DNA of 64,000 bases from Myxococcus qinghaiensis (GCF_024198215.1 NZ_JAKCFA010000012.1:62001-126000), one strand, 5' to 3'. Counted from the first letter of the stretch, positions 1-9,082 are shown. Notes: generated by a model from the sequence alone, not told the origin. Numbers and translations: made by a program.

Positions 1-140
1 CGGCCGGAGAAGACGTGGGACGAGGCGACGTTGCTCACCTGCGCATCGTCGCTGAAGAGCTCGATGAGGCCCTCCACGTCGCCGCTCTCCTCCAACCTCG
101 ACAGTGCCTCCACGAACCGCTGAGCTCGCTCCATCGCCAT
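1..140 (-). CDS. NTF2/SnoaL-like protein, 5' part only
   Basis: The gene runs off the left edge; only the first 46 codons are visible, on the minus strand. The N-terminus (MAMERAQRFVEAL, then a short acidic helix and a GLIELFSDDA segment) has the pattern of the nuclear transport factor 2 / SnoaL-like alpha+beta fold, in which an N-terminal helix packs on a cone-shaped barrel. A GAGG ribosome binding site lies about 5 nt before the chosen ATG at 140; a second in-frame ATG two codons later is possible. Function cannot be told, because this fold includes isomerases, hydratases and non-catalytic domains. Confidence 0.6.
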   Translation of the reverse strand, partial: MAMERAQRFVEALSRLEESGDVEGLIELFSDDAQVSNVASSHVFSG

Positions 141-275
141 CCGCTGCCTCACTCGACTGAAATGAAGGGTCGCTTCCGGAAAAAGGGTGGGCATGGAGAA
201 GCCGCCCTGCCTCGTTTCCAGCCTCCTCGCTTGCTCGGCGGGGTGGCGCCAGGAGGGCCGTCCGTACGGTGGCCC

Positions 276-1724
276 TCAGGGCCCCTGTACCCGTGTCCAC
301 TCCTCGCGATTCCAACCGTTCCGCGCATACCGCTCCCGCTTGGACTCCGGCAGCGCGTCCCAGGCCAGGCCGCGTCCCAGTTCGGGAGGCTCGTCGAAGA
401 GGCCCACGTGCTCGCGGTCCACGGCCTCCTTCGCGCGCTTCGCCGTCAGCCCCTGCAGGTCGAACCCCAGCCGCACTTCCGCCTTGTTCCCTGCCTCCTC
501 CACCTGGGCGAAGACGCCTCCGCCAAACCGCGCCTCGTCCAGGTTGAGCGTCGTGTAGCTGCCAGCATGCTTGCCCACGCCGAGTGACACCTTCAGCTCT
601 CCGTCCGAGGCCTGGCTCACCTTCACGAGCCCCAGGTCGAGCTTCACCTCCGACTGGAGCTTCCCCTTCGTGTCCGCCATCACCTTCAAGCCCACCGGCC
701 CGCCCTTCAGCTCCACGCCGCTCGCGGCCTTCAGGTCCACCTTGCCGCGTGAGTCGACCTGCGCGTCTCCTCCCAGCTTGAGGTTGCCCTGGGTCAGCTC
801 CGCCTTGCCCTTCAACGCGAGGGTGCCCCCCGCGCGCTCCCCGAGCAGCTCCCGCTGCTTCACGTTGACGGCCTGGTAGACCCACGCCGTGGACCCGGGC
901 GTCCCCACCGCCTGCCGCCACTGCTTCGCGAGGTCCTCCCGCTCGGGGTCCCGCCTGTCCAGCCCCAGCACCGAGTCCGGCAGCCGCGCGTCCCTGGGCG
1001 CTCCGAGCTTGCGCAGCTCCGTCAGGCTCCCCGCGTCCTCCACGGCCTTCACGTACCGCCCCAGGTACGCCGCGTGGTCCGCGTGGAAGGCCCTGCCCGC
1101 GGCGACGGAGTGCTCGCGCACGGCGTGACGAAGGGACGCCGGCAGCGACGACTCATCCCGGAGGAACCCAGGCCTGCCCGGGTAGCCCAGCGGCCCCGAG
1201 GCGGGCTCTCCCGGGAGACGCTGGAGGACACCCTGGGACTCGGCCTGCTTGAGGAAGGCGTCACGGGCGCCGGGGTCCTGCTCCGAGAGGAACGTCTTCA
1301 AGAGTCCCCCGCGCTCCATCCACTCCAGCGTCGCCCGGTAGGCGGCGGGAGGGAGCTGGCCGAGCAACGCGTGCACCGTCTTCACGTCGGTGTCGCTGAC
1401 GGCCCAGTCGCCGAGGCTCCGCGTCAGCCGCGACTGGATTTCCGACGCCACCTCCGAGGGGACCTCCGCGCGAGGGGCGCGCAGCTTGCCGCCCAGGGCC
1501 GCCAGCTCTCCGGCCGACACGCTCGGGCCCGTGACTCGCGGCGGGGTGTCCGTGCCTCGCGAGGACGTGCGTCCCGGGGAGGCACTCCCTCCATGGGCGC
1601 TCACCTCGTTGCGCTCGCGCGGAGGCGAGGCGGACGGACGTGACGGCGTGGGCGGCGTGGGAGTCGCGTCGGGAACGGTGTCGAGGGACAGCGGTGTACC
1701 GCCAGGGGCGTCGATTCGGGACAT
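276..1724 (-). CDS. Unknown protein, about 482 aa, proline/serine-rich N-terminus
   Basis: I do not recognise this protein. The ATG at 1724 is preceded by GGAGAG at 6 nt, so it is preferred over a start 15 codons upstream. The first ~90 residues are low-complexity (Pro, Ser, Arg) and probably disordered. Residues ~95-200 are helical. The C-terminal half has alternating Lys/Gly/Val stretches (ALKGKAEL, GGDAQVDS, KVDLKAASG) that look like short beta repeats, and it ends in a Trp-rich tail with W-N-R-E-E-W. No signal peptide or membrane helix is seen. The layered modular look with a small distinct C-terminus would fit a secreted effector, but no toxin motif could be named. The next gene upstream on this strand is a histidine kinase 143 nt away. 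Confidence 0.6.
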   Translation of the reverse strand: MSRIDAPGGTPLSLDTVPDATPTPPTPSRPSASPPRERNEVSAHGGSASPGRTSSRGTDTPPRVTGPSVSAGELAALGGKLRAPRAEVPSEVASEIQSRLTRSLGDWAVSDTDVKTVHALLGQLPPAAYRATLEWMERGGLLKTFLSEQDPGARDAFLKQAESQGVLQRLPGEPASGPLGYPGRPGFLRDESSLPASLRHAVREHSVAAGRAFHADHAAYLGRYVKAVEDAGSLTELRKLGAPRDARLPDSVLGLDRRDPEREDLAKQWRQAVGTPGSTAWVYQAVNVKQRELLGERAGGTLALKGKAELTQGNLKLGGDAQVDSRGKVDLKAASGVELKGGPVGLKVMADTKGKLQSEVKLDLGLVKVSQASDGELKVSLGVGKHAGSYTTLNLDEARFGGGVFAQVEEAGNKAEVRLGFDLQGLTAKRAKEAVDREHVGLFDEPPELGRGLAWDALPESKRERYARNGWNREEWTRVQGP

Positions 1725-1866
1725 GGGGTGCTCTCCGGAAGGAAGCGCTGGCCCCAGTGCATCCGACACACCAACCCCGTGCTTCGAGGCGCGAGGACGC
1801 GCGCTCCCTCACGAGGCATCGCGAGTCCGGGACGTGGAATCTCCCGAGGTGGACGTGCCGCCCGCG

Positions 1867-3537
1867 TCACGCCGAGGGCTGATAGGGCGCCGCGTCCAGA
1901 GGCAGCTCCAGCGTGAAGGTCGTCCCGGAGTGCGCCTCGCTCTCGACGGTGACTTTGCCGCCGTGGGCCTGGGCACAGCCCCACACCAGGGTGAGCCCCA
2001 GCCCCCAGCCCTTCGCGGGCCCCGCCTGCGCGGAGCGCGTCCGCGAGAAGGGCTTGAAGAGCGTCTCCTGCTCGGCGCGCGCAATCATCCGACCCTCGTT
2101 GTGGACGGAGGCCCGCGCGCCGTGCTCGGTCCGAGCGACGGAGAGGGTGACGGGGGCTTCCGTCGAGCCGTACTTCACCGCGTTGCTGGCCAGGTTCCAG
2201 AGGGCCCGGCGCAGCTCGTCCGCGTTCCAGTTGCCCTGGACGGGCCCTGGCGCCTCGAGCAGGAAGCGCTCGCCATGGACGGTGCTCAGCTCCTCGATGA
2301 CCTCGCGGGCAAGGGCCGTCAAATCACACGGCGCGAGCGGGAGCACGATGCGCTGGCCCGCCCGGATGCGGTTCGCGTCGAGCAAGTCCCTCACCATCCG
2401 GTCCGTGCGCTCGATGTTCTGGTCGATGCGCCGGGCCAGCTCACGCCGCTCATCCAACATCTCCGGGCGCCGGAGGAGCAGCTGCGCCCCCACCCTCGCC
2501 GCCGACAGGGGCCCTCTCAAGTCATGCGCCAGGACGGAGACGAAGCGCTCGCGCAGCTCGCGCTCGACATTGAGGGCCTCCAGCTTCGCTTGCAGGTTCG
2601 AGTACAGCTTCGCGTTGTCCAGGTGGACCGTCAGGCGCTCCGTCAGTGATTCGAGCCGCCGGCGCTCCCGGGCCGTGAAGTCGCGAGCCTCCGAGATGCC
2701 GATGCACATGACTCCTATCAGGGCATGCGGCGTGGCCAGCCGAATCCCGAGCAGCGAGCGCAGCCCTTCCTGACGGAGGGCGTCACCCACCTCGAGCACC
2801 GTGGCCTCGGCCTCCATCCCGGAGATGGCGTCCTGGGGGGTCACCGCCTCATCACGCGTCGCGAAGGCCGCCCGCGTGGCGAAGGACGTCGCGTCCAACG
2901 TGAGGGCATATCGCTCCAGGGCTTCCTTCGCGACACCCGCGGAAGCGGCGATGAAGAGTCCGTCCTGCTCCGATTCATTGAGGAGCAGGAGCGCGGCCTG
3001 GGCTCCCAGGGCCTCCATCACCAGCTCGAGGACCTCCGTGAGGCGCCCTCTCAGCGAGGTCGCATCCACCTTCAGTGACTCGGTGGCCACCTTCTGGATG
3101 AGCCGCAGGTACCGCTTCTCCGTCTGCTCATCCTCCCGCATGTGCTCGCTGAAGAGTTCGATGACGGCCTGGGAGGCGCCATGCAGCTCGGTGAAGAGCT
3201 GCTCGACGTCCGCCACATCGGGCCGCTCTTCTCGCGGAGCCGTGGCCCACATCGAGGAGATGCACCGCCCCAGGAGCATGAACTCCTCGATGACCTCGGC
3301 CACGTGAAACCCCTGGCGAAGCCGCGTGGCCACGTGGCTCTCGACGTGCCGTCGTCGCATGCTGTTGGCGATGCCCAGGGGTTCATCGCTGGCGAGCGAG
3401 GCCAGATAGGTCGGCATGATGTTCTTGAACTCAGGCTCCTCGAGTCCCCGTGCAGAGGCGGCGCGGGTCGCCTCCTCGGTCCACCGCCTGACGATTTCTC
3501 CGTGATTCTCACGAATGACCTCGGCAACGCTCTTCAT
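1867..3537 (-). CDS. Cytoplasmic sensor histidine kinase (RsbRD_N-GAF-HisKA-HATPase)
   Basis: A soluble histidine kinase of about 556 aa without membrane helices. Residues 1-150 resemble the RsbRD N-terminal sensory domain (long helices, IIRRW-like start, R-x-H-V-E motif). Residues 165-310 form a GAF domain. The HisKA H-box is VLAHDLRGPLSAA with the phospho-acceptor His near residue 338. The ATP-binding domain has the N-box (LASNAVKYG, about 448-456) and the G2 motif GWGLGLTLVWG. No receiver domain or response regulator lies next to it, so its partner is unknown. Start chosen at the ATG preceded by GGGAAC; an ATG four codons upstream is also possible. Kinase identity is certain; the signal sensed is not. 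Confidence 0.9.
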   Translation of the reverse strand: MKSVAEVIRENHGEIVRRWTEEATRAASARGLEEPEFKNIMPTYLASLASDEPLGIANSMRRRHVESHVATRLRQGFHVAEVIEEFMLLGRCISSMWATAPREERPDVADVEQLFTELHGASQAVIELFSEHMREDEQTEKRYLRLIQKVATESLKVDATSLRGRLTEVLELVMEALGAQAALLLLNESEQDGLFIAASAGVAKEALERYALTLDATSFATRAAFATRDEAVTPQDAISGMEAEATVLEVGDALRQEGLRSLLGIRLATPHALIGVMCIGISEARDFTARERRRLESLTERLTVHLDNAKLYSNLQAKLEALNVERELRERFVSVLAHDLRGPLSAARVGAQLLLRRPEMLDERRELARRIDQNIERTDRMVRDLLDANRIRAGQRIVLPLAPCDLTALAREVIEELSTVHGERFLLEAPGPVQGNWNADELRRALWNLASNAVKYGSTEAPVTLSVARTEHGARASVHNEGRMIARAEQETLFKPFSRTRSAQAGPAKGWGLGLTLVWGCAQAHGGKVTVESEAHSGTTFTLELPLDAAPYQPSA

Positions 3538-3874
3538 GGCGGTTCCCATCGGTTCGAGGCTGGGGCGTCGCGTCGGTTGCATTCCTTGAGATGCGTCGGC
3601 GACCCCCTCCCAGGGAGTGGGTGGAAAAGCAGACCAGGGCCTGGACTCCCGCTCGCTGGTGCGTGGAGCCCTTCATCGCAAGAGGGACGCGGAAGGAACG
3701 CACGGGTGCCCGGTCCACCTGGCGGGCTCCACGCGCCCAGGACGACTGGTCCCGCGAGGGTGGCTCCGACCGAGCCGCCGTCCAGCCACCTGGCCTCGTG
3801 TGAGTGAACGAAGCCCGCGGCCCGTTTCGGGACGGGCCTGACAGGGTGATGACATGCCCGGAGGTTGAGCCGGT
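3538..3874. other. Intergenic region between divergent kinase and desaturase genes
   Basis: 337 nt that must hold the promoters of both divergent genes. I see no clear sigma-70 or sigma-54 promoter, operator palindrome or small gene. GGAGG about 10 nt before 3875 is the desaturase ribosome binding site. Confidence 0.4.
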
Positions 3875-4675
3875 ATGGTCTACCTCTTCTTCGCATCACA
3901 TTGGACGCTGAGCGTGCTCTTCCAGAGCCTGTTCCAGCACCGCTACGCCGCGCATCGCATGTACACGATGCGGCCTCGCACCGAGCGCGCCCTCCACCTC
4001 TGCACCGCGTTGGTGCAGGGCTCCAGCTACCTGGACCCGCGCGCCTACGCCATCCTCCACCGCGAGCACCACGCCTACGCCGACACCGAGAAGGACCCGC
4101 ACTCGCCCGAGCACCAGCGGAATCCGCTGCACATGATGCTCAACACGGCACGGCGCTATGAGGGCCTGCTCTCCCGGCGCATCCAGCCGGAAGCCCGCTT
4201 CCTCGGGGGCTATCCGAAGTGGCCCGCGCTGGAGAAGGTCTTCAACAGCTGGCCCTCGCGCGTCACCTTCGGCGCGCTCTACACGCTGTTCTATCGGCGT
4301 TTCGCCACGCGCCCGTGGCACTGGGCGCTGCTGCCCGCGCACTTCGTGATGGGGCCGGTGCACGGCGCCATCGTCAACTGGTTCGGCCACCGCTCCGGCT
4401 ATCGCAACTTCGCGACCCGGGACGCGTCACGCAACACGCTGCCCATGGACGTGGTCTGCATGGGCGAGCTGTTCCAGAACAACCACCACGCCCGGCCCGC
4501 GAGCCCCAACTTCGCCGCTCGACGCTTCGAGCTGGACCCCACGTGGCAGGTGATGCGGCTCTTGTCCCGACTGAAGCTCATCCGGCTGGCTCGCGAGCCC
4601 GTGGAAGCAGCGCGCGTGACGCCCGTGGTCCCTCGGGCACGGTTCACTGAGTCGAGCCTCGCAGTCGGGACTTGA
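3875..4675 (+). CDS. Membrane fatty-acid desaturase (acyl-CoA/lipid desaturase type)
   Basis: Member of the histidine-box membrane desaturases, which use a di-iron centre to place a double bond in an acyl chain. Three boxes are present: H-R-Y-A-A-H (22-27), H-R-E-H-H (62-66) and N-N-H-H (202-205), plus the N-W-F-G-H segment at 168-172 typical of the delta-9 group. At 266 aa it is short, and the first hydrophobic stretch begins at residue 1, so the usual cytosolic N-terminus is missing. GGAGG lies 10 nt before the ATG. The 3' end overlaps the convergent cytochrome c gene by about 32 nt. Likely role: membrane lipid unsaturation. An electron donor is not encoded nearby. Confidence 0.87.
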   Translation: MVYLFFASHWTLSVLFQSLFQHRYAAHRMYTMRPRTERALHLCTALVQGSSYLDPRAYAILHREHHAYADTEKDPHSPEHQRNPLHMMLNTARRYEGLLSRRIQPEARFLGGYPKWPALEKVFNSWPSRVTFGALYTLFYRRFATRPWHWALLPAHFVMGPVHGAIVNWFGHRSGYRNFATRDASRNTLPMDVVCMGELFQNNHHARPASPNFAARRFELDPTWQVMRLLSRLKLIRLAREPVEAARVTPVVPRARFTESSLAVGT

Positions 4676-5648
4676 GCTCATCGGCCGCGTCCGTGTCGCG
4701 CAGCACGACGAGCGTCTGCACGTAGTACGCGAGCGCCCACAGGTTCTCCTCGGGGATGGCGCCCTTCCACGTAGGCATCGCCGCGCCTCCCACGCCCGAG
4801 GAGATGACGCGGTAGAGGTCCTCGCGCTGGCGCTCGGCCGTGTACGGGGCGCCATCCACCGTCCCGCCCACCGGCCACACCGTGCGCAGCGACTGGAAGA
4901 GGAAGTCCGGAGGCAGCACCTTCTCCGTCTTCGTGGGCTCGCCCTTCGCGTCCACCGCCACGGGGTGGTCCGACTCGCGGGCCAGGGCCGTGTACGGGTC
5001 CAGCTTGGACAGGTCCACGTCGCGCCCGAGCGCCTTCTTCAGCAGCGCGGCCAGCTCCGCGCGCGGCAGGTACGCGACGTGGCAGCTGGAGCACCCCGCG
5101 TTCCCCGCGCCCGAGACGTGGTAGGCGACGCGGCCTCGCTCGATGGCCTCCGCGTCGCGGCCCTTCCACGGGTCGGGTGAGAGGGCCAGGGGCTTGCCCG
5201 GGACTTCCTCCTTCCAGCGCGGGCTGAAGGTCTTCAGGTACTGGAGCACCGCCTCCAGGTCCGCGTCGGGCACGTCCCACGCGAACATCGGCGTGCCGTG
5301 CAGTCCTCGGCGCAGCGTGCGCTTCAGCGCCTCGTCCGTGGGCAGCTCGCCGACGGCGACGCCTCCGAACTTGAAGAGGCCCTGACGGAAGCTGCGCGGC
5401 ACGGGCCGCATCCCACGCCCCGCGGGGCCCTGACCGTCGCCCTGCTCTCCGTGACAGGACGCGCAGTAGTACGTGTACACCGAGTGCCCGCGCGTCAGCG
5501 TCTCCGCTGGGATGACCCGGCCGTCCGCGAGCTTCAGAGGCTCGAAGCTGGGGGCGCTCTTGGAGCGACAGCCCGCGAGCACGAGCGGCAACAGCGCCAT
5601 CAGTGCCCGCACGGTGCTGACACGGGAGGTTCCACGAGGAGTCGTCAT
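4644..5648 (-). CDS. Dihaem cytochrome c lipoprotein of the oxidase operon
   Basis: Predicted lipoprotein of 334 aa: lipobox LAGC with Cys at 27, then two c-type haem motifs, CASCH (62-66) and CSSCH (186-190), in two cytochrome c domains of about 100 residues each. It is the last gene of the cta/cox operon and its ATG overlaps the stop of subunit III (ATGA). Position and anchoring suggest it feeds electrons to the CuA site of subunit II from the outer face of the inner membrane. Met ligands are plausible (e.g. RGMRPVPRS and the MPTWKG motif near the end) but not proven. It could equally act with another reductase. Confidence 0.88.
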   Translation of the reverse strand: MTTPRGTSRVSTVRALMALLPLVLAGCRSKSAPSFEPLKLADGRVIPAETLTRGHSVYTYYCASCHGEQGDGQGPAGRGMRPVPRSFRQGLFKFGGVAVGELPTDEALKRTLRRGLHGTPMFAWDVPDADLEAVLQYLKTFSPRWKEEVPGKPLALSPDPWKGRDAEAIERGRVAYHVSGAGNAGCSSCHVAYLPRAELAALLKKALGRDVDLSKLDPYTALARESDHPVAVDAKGEPTKTEKVLPPDFLFQSLRTVWPVGGTVDGAPYTAERQREDLYRVISSGVGGAAMPTWKGAIPEENLWALAYYVQTLVVLRDTDAADELKSRLRGSTQ

Positions 5649-6334
5649 GGGAGGTACACCGCCACGAAGAGGAGCACCCACATCGCCGTCACGAAGTGCC
5701 AGCCCAGCACGTGACGTCGCAGCGAGGGTCGCACGTCCGCGCCGCGCGCGTGGCGCCAGCAGACGAGGAAGAGACCAGAAGTCACCCCGAGCACATGCAG
5801 CGCATGCAGCGCCGTGAGCCCGTGGAACGCGGAGGCGGAGACGCCGCCCTCGGGGATTCGCACGTGCTCGGTCCACCAGGCCTGGTGTGTCCACATCGCC
5901 TGGAGCGCGAGGAAGGCCAGCCCCAGGGCCAGGGCACACCGCGCCGGCCACGATGACTCGCGCCGCTGGAGGCCCAGGTGAAGCACGCCGCTTCCTGTGA
6001 AGAGCAGGAGCCCCGTGAGGCCCAGTCCCAGCAGGGACACTGGGAGCGGGGGCCACGGCTCGCGCATCCTGTACCAGCCCACCGCGAAGGCGAGCGAGGC
6101 GAAGAACATCGACCACGCGGCGAGCCCCAGCACCGTGCCGAGCCACGCTGTTCCTTCCGAGTTCGCGGTCTCCGCGGCAGCGGACGACGTGCTCGCTTCG
6201 AGTGAAGAGGGCTCCGTGCGGGCGTCGCTCACGGAAGGCAGCGGCTTCATGCCGAGGGCTCCAGACGTCGAATGCGGAGTGGGGTCGACGCGCGTCTCCG
6301 CCTTGCCCCCCATCGGGTTGCGCTCCGCGCTCAT
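5645..6334 (-). CDS. ctaE: Cytochrome c oxidase subunit III
   Basis: Heme-copper oxidase subunit III (CoxC/CtaE), 229 aa, five predicted membrane helices. Typical signatures are W-Y-R in the first loop, the FTGSGVLH segment, and the C-terminal H-x-x-H-V-L-G and H-V-L-G-W-H-F-V helices. The ATG at 6334 has GAGG 8 nt upstream and lies 65 nt after the end of subunit I; a start three codons upstream lacks this spacing. The first ~60 residues form a Ser/Thr/Glu/Ala-rich extension ahead of the first helix, unusual for this family and similar in style to the repeat-derived extension of subunit II. Confidence 0.88.
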   Translation of the reverse strand: MSAERNPMGGKAETRVDPTPHSTSGALGMKPLPSVSDARTEPSSLEASTSSAAAETANSEGTAWLGTVLGLAAWSMFFASLAFAVGWYRMREPWPPLPVSLLGLGLTGLLLFTGSGVLHLGLQRRESSWPARCALALGLAFLALQAMWTHQAWWTEHVRIPEGGVSASAFHGLTALHALHVLGVTSGLFLVCWRHARGADVRPSLRRHVLGWHFVTAMWVLLFVAVYLP

Positions 6335-6398
6335 ATGGCGCACCTCGGTCCGTACACGGTGCTCGACATGCGGTTGGCTGGACTTCGTCCGTGCTCGC

Positions 6399-8156
6399 TC
6401 ATGTCACGCTCCGCACGGTGGACACGGTGCCCTCGGAGGCGGGCACTGCTTCTTCAGTCGTGTCCTGTCGGGCCACTCCTGGCAGCACCTCCGCCTGTCC
6501 AATCCAGTCGCGGCCGAGTCGCTCCAGCACCTCGGGCTGCGACAGCGCATGCGGCCCGCGCAGCACCACGGGGACTTGCGTGAAGTTGCCTTCACCGGGC
6601 GGGCTCGAGGCGCACGTCCACTCGAGCGTGCCCACCTGCCACGGGTTCGCTTCCGCCGCGCGCCCTCGCCGCAACGTCCACACCAGGTTCACCACGAACA
6701 CGACCTGGACAGCGCCGAGCAGGAACGCGCACACCGTCGTCCACTGGTTCAGCGGCAGCAGGTGCTTCAGGTACGTGTATTGGTACGGGTCATACAGCCG
6801 CCGCAGTTGTCCCGCGTATCCCGCCGCGAGCTGTCCGCCGAAGACACCGAGGAACAGCACCGCGCTCGACAGCACGTGCACCTTCGCGAGTCCCTCGTGC
6901 AGCGCGCGCCCGAACATCTTCGGGAACCAGAAGTAGAGGCCCGCGAAGACACCCAGGAAGCTGGCGGCTCCCATCGTCAGGTGGAAGTGCCCCACCACCC
7001 ACAGCGTCCCGTGCAGCGGCACGTCCGTGGCCACCGCGCCCAACGCCAGGCCCGTGATTCCGCCCAACCCGAAGACGACCATCGTCGCCAGCGCCGCGAG
7101 CATCGGCGACGTCAGCCGCACGCTGCCTCGCCACAACGTCATCAGCCAGTTGAGGAACATCACCTCCGCAGGCAGGGAGATGAGCAGCGTCAGCACCATG
7201 AACGTGCGCCCGAGCAACGGCGACATGCCACTGGTGAAGAGGTGGTGCGCGTAGACGAGCCCGCTCAGCGCGGACACCGTCCCCATGGCTCCCGCCGTCA
7301 GCCGATAGCCATGCGCGGGCTTGCGGCTGAAGAACGCCACCAGGTCCCCCACCATGCCCCACGCGGGCAGGATGAGGATGTAGACCTCTGGATGGCCGAA
7401 CAGCCAGAAGAGGTGCTGGTACACCACCGGGTCCCCACCACCGCCCACCGCCGCCGCGCCCGCGATGAAGAACTGTGTCCCCAGCAACCGGTCCATCAAC
7501 AGCAATGCCGTTGCGGCGGCCAGCACCGGCACGAAGAGCACGTTCAACACCGAGGCGAAGAAGAGGCCCCACACCGTCAGGGGCAGCCGTCCCCACGTCA
7601 TCCCCGGGGCTCGACACCGCGCCACCGTGACGACGAAGTTCAGGCCATACGTGAAGGCCGACGTGCCCGCGCACAGCACCGCCACCGTCACCAGCGTCTG
7701 TCCCAACCCGGGAGTGAAGGCCGACGTCGACAGCGGTGGGTACGCCGTCCACCCCGCGCTCGCAGGCCCAAGCCGCACCGCGAACGAGGCCAGCACCAGC
7801 ACGCCCCCCAGCGCGTATATCCAGTAGCCCAGCGCGGAGAGTCTCGGGAAGGCGAGCCCTCGCGCGCCAATGGCCAGCGGCAACACGAAGTGCCCCAGCG
7901 CGCCGAAGAGCAGCGGCGTCACCGCGAAGAAGATCATCACCAGGCCGTGCATGGTGAAGACGGCCGTGTACGTGGGCGGAGTCAACGCGCCTCGGGACTC
8001 GGGCAGCGCCCAGGCGAGCCCTGGCACCGGCTGCCCCGGCCACGCCCACTGCCAGCGGATGGCCAGCGCGAGCAGTCCGCCCAGCAACAGGAAGCCCAGG
8101 CCGCTCCACAGGTAGCGCCGCGCCACGTCCTTGTGGTCGAGCGAGAGCAGGCTCAC
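6399..8156 (-). CDS. ctaD: Heme-copper oxidase subunit I lacking D- and K-channel residues
   Basis: Catalytic subunit I, 585 aa, 12 or more helices. Metal ligands are intact: H70 and H392 for low-spin haem, H390 for the active-site haem, H255/H304/H305 for CuB, and the cross-linked Tyr (HPEVY, Y259). The proton-channel residues are not. Compared with Rhodobacter sphaeroides aa3 numbering, N121 is His (H89), D132 is Gly (G100), N139 is Ser (S107), T359 is Ala (A330) and K362 is Met (M333); E286 is kept (E257). D412 of the Mg site is Gly (G383). The chosen GTG overlaps the subunit II stop (GTGA); a GTG four codons upstream is also possible. Confidence 0.92.
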   Translation of the reverse strand: MSLLSLDHKDVARRYLWSGLGFLLLGGLLALAIRWQWAWPGQPVPGLAWALPESRGALTPPTYTAVFTMHGLVMIFFAVTPLLFGALGHFVLPLAIGARGLAFPRLSALGYWIYALGGVLVLASFAVRLGPASAGWTAYPPLSTSAFTPGLGQTLVTVAVLCAGTSAFTYGLNFVVTVARCRAPGMTWGRLPLTVWGLFFASVLNVLFVPVLAAATALLLMDRLLGTQFFIAGAAAVGGGGDPVVYQHLFWLFGHPEVYILILPAWGMVGDLVAFFSRKPAHGYRLTAGAMGTVSALSGLVYAHHLFTSGMSPLLGRTFMVLTLLISLPAEVMFLNWLMTLWRGSVRLTSPMLAALATMVVFGLGGITGLALGAVATDVPLHGTLWVVGHFHLTMGAASFLGVFAGLYFWFPKMFGRALHEGLAKVHVLSSAVLFLGVFGGQLAAGYAGQLRRLYDPYQYTYLKHLLPLNQWTTVCAFLLGAVQVVFVVNLVWTLRRGRAAEANPWQVGTLEWTCASSPPGEGNFTQVPVVLRGPHALSQPEVLERLGRDWIGQAEVLPGVARQDTTEEAVPASEGTVSTVRSVT

Positions 8157-9082
8157 GGTGCCTTCCACTCCCAGCCCCAGTGGGCCGCGCTGTCATCCAC
8201 GTCGTAGGCCTGCACGGCCTGCCGTCCCGCTTCGCGCAGCCACGCGGCATACGCTTCCTGGGACAGGGCGCGCAGCTCGCCGCGCATCCGATAGTGGCTG
8301 GTGCCGCAGTGCTGGTAGCAGGCCACTTCCCACGTGCCCTCGCGTGCGGCTCGAAACCAGGTCTGATTCACGCGTCCCGGAATCGCATCCAGCTTCACTC
8401 GGAAGTTCGGTAGCGAGAAGCCGTGCACCACGTCCGTGGAGACCAGCTGCACCCAGACGGGCACACCCGCGGGCACGCGCAGGTCGTTCCACGTCACCAC
8501 GTCGTCGGGGGTGTTGAAGCGGTTGTCTTCGCCTGCGTAGCGCGCCTCCCAAGACCACTGATGCGCGTTGATTTCGATGCGCACCGTGCGCGGGTCCGTC
8601 GCGGGAACCTGGAGGTTCCACAGCACGTCCCGGAGGTAGCCCTCCGAGCCCACCAGCAGCGCTCCGTCCACCACGAGGAACGTGCTCAGCGCCAGGCCGA
8701 ACACCCACGCGCGGGAGCGCTTCGTGCCACCGTCCGAGGCCGCTCGCTTCGCGTTCCGGAAGCGCCACACCGCGACCACCATCCACCCGAGCGCGAGCGC
8801 GGCCATCCCCGCCTCGAAGCGGTGACTCCAGCCCAGCAGCGCGTCGATGCGGTGCCCGTCGACACTCGCGTCCTCGGGGAGCGCCAGCGTCCTCGCGCTC
8901 GTGGCCGAGGGTGCGTTCGATGATGGCTGGGTCCTTCCCTCGACGGACGTGCGCTCGCCTGGCAGCGCGTCGATGCGAGGCCTGTCGACAGCAGCATCCT
9001 CGCGGAGCGCCAGCGTCCGCGCGCTCATGTCCGAGGTCATGCCCGACGACGGATGGGGGGCTGTCTCGGCGGAGGTGCTCAC
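8153..9082 (-). CDS. ctaC: Cytochrome c oxidase subunit II (CuA) with duplicated N-terminal segment
   Basis: Subunit II, 309 aa, with two membrane helices (about 91-107 and 126-145) and a cupredoxin domain. The CuA ligands are H220, C255, C259, H263 and M266. The motif is CYQHCGTSHYRM: the usual CxExCG Glu is Gln (Q257), as in ba3-type oxidases. Residues 4-87, before the first helix, are two copies of a 42-residue unit (SARTLAL-x-EDA-x-VD-xx-RIDAL-x-G at 20-42 and 62-84), which is not part of the normal family architecture. The GTG start overlaps the upstream stop and has GGAGG 7 nt before it, so this extension should be translated. Confidence 0.9.
   Translation of the reverse strand: MSTSAETAPHPSSGMTSDMSARTLALREDAAVDRPRIDALPGERTSVEGRTQPSSNAPSATSARTLALPEDASVDGHRIDALLGWSHRFEAGMAALALGWMVVAVWRFRNAKRAASDGGTKRSRAWVFGLALSTFLVVDGALLVGSEGYLRDVLWNLQVPATDPRTVRIEINAHQWSWEARYAGEDNRFNTPDDVVTWNDLRVPAGVPVWVQLVSTDVVHGFSLPNFRVKLDAIPGRVNQTWFRAAREGTWEVACYQHCGTSHYRMRGELRALSQEAYAAWLREAGRQAVQAYDVDDSAAHWGWEWKAP
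8831..9073 (-). repeat. 126-bp tandem duplication inside ctaC
   Basis: Two in-frame copies of a 126-bp unit encode the two 42-residue repeats before the first membrane helix of subunit II. The copies are clearly related but diverged. They lie next to the ~53-bp degenerate array at about 9300-9720 and may have the same source. Confidence 0.75.

Noticed and set aside
5997-8207. A 736-codon plus-strand frame
   Set aside because: It runs antisense to the oxidase genes and has a His/Arg/Gln-rich composition with no recognisable fold.
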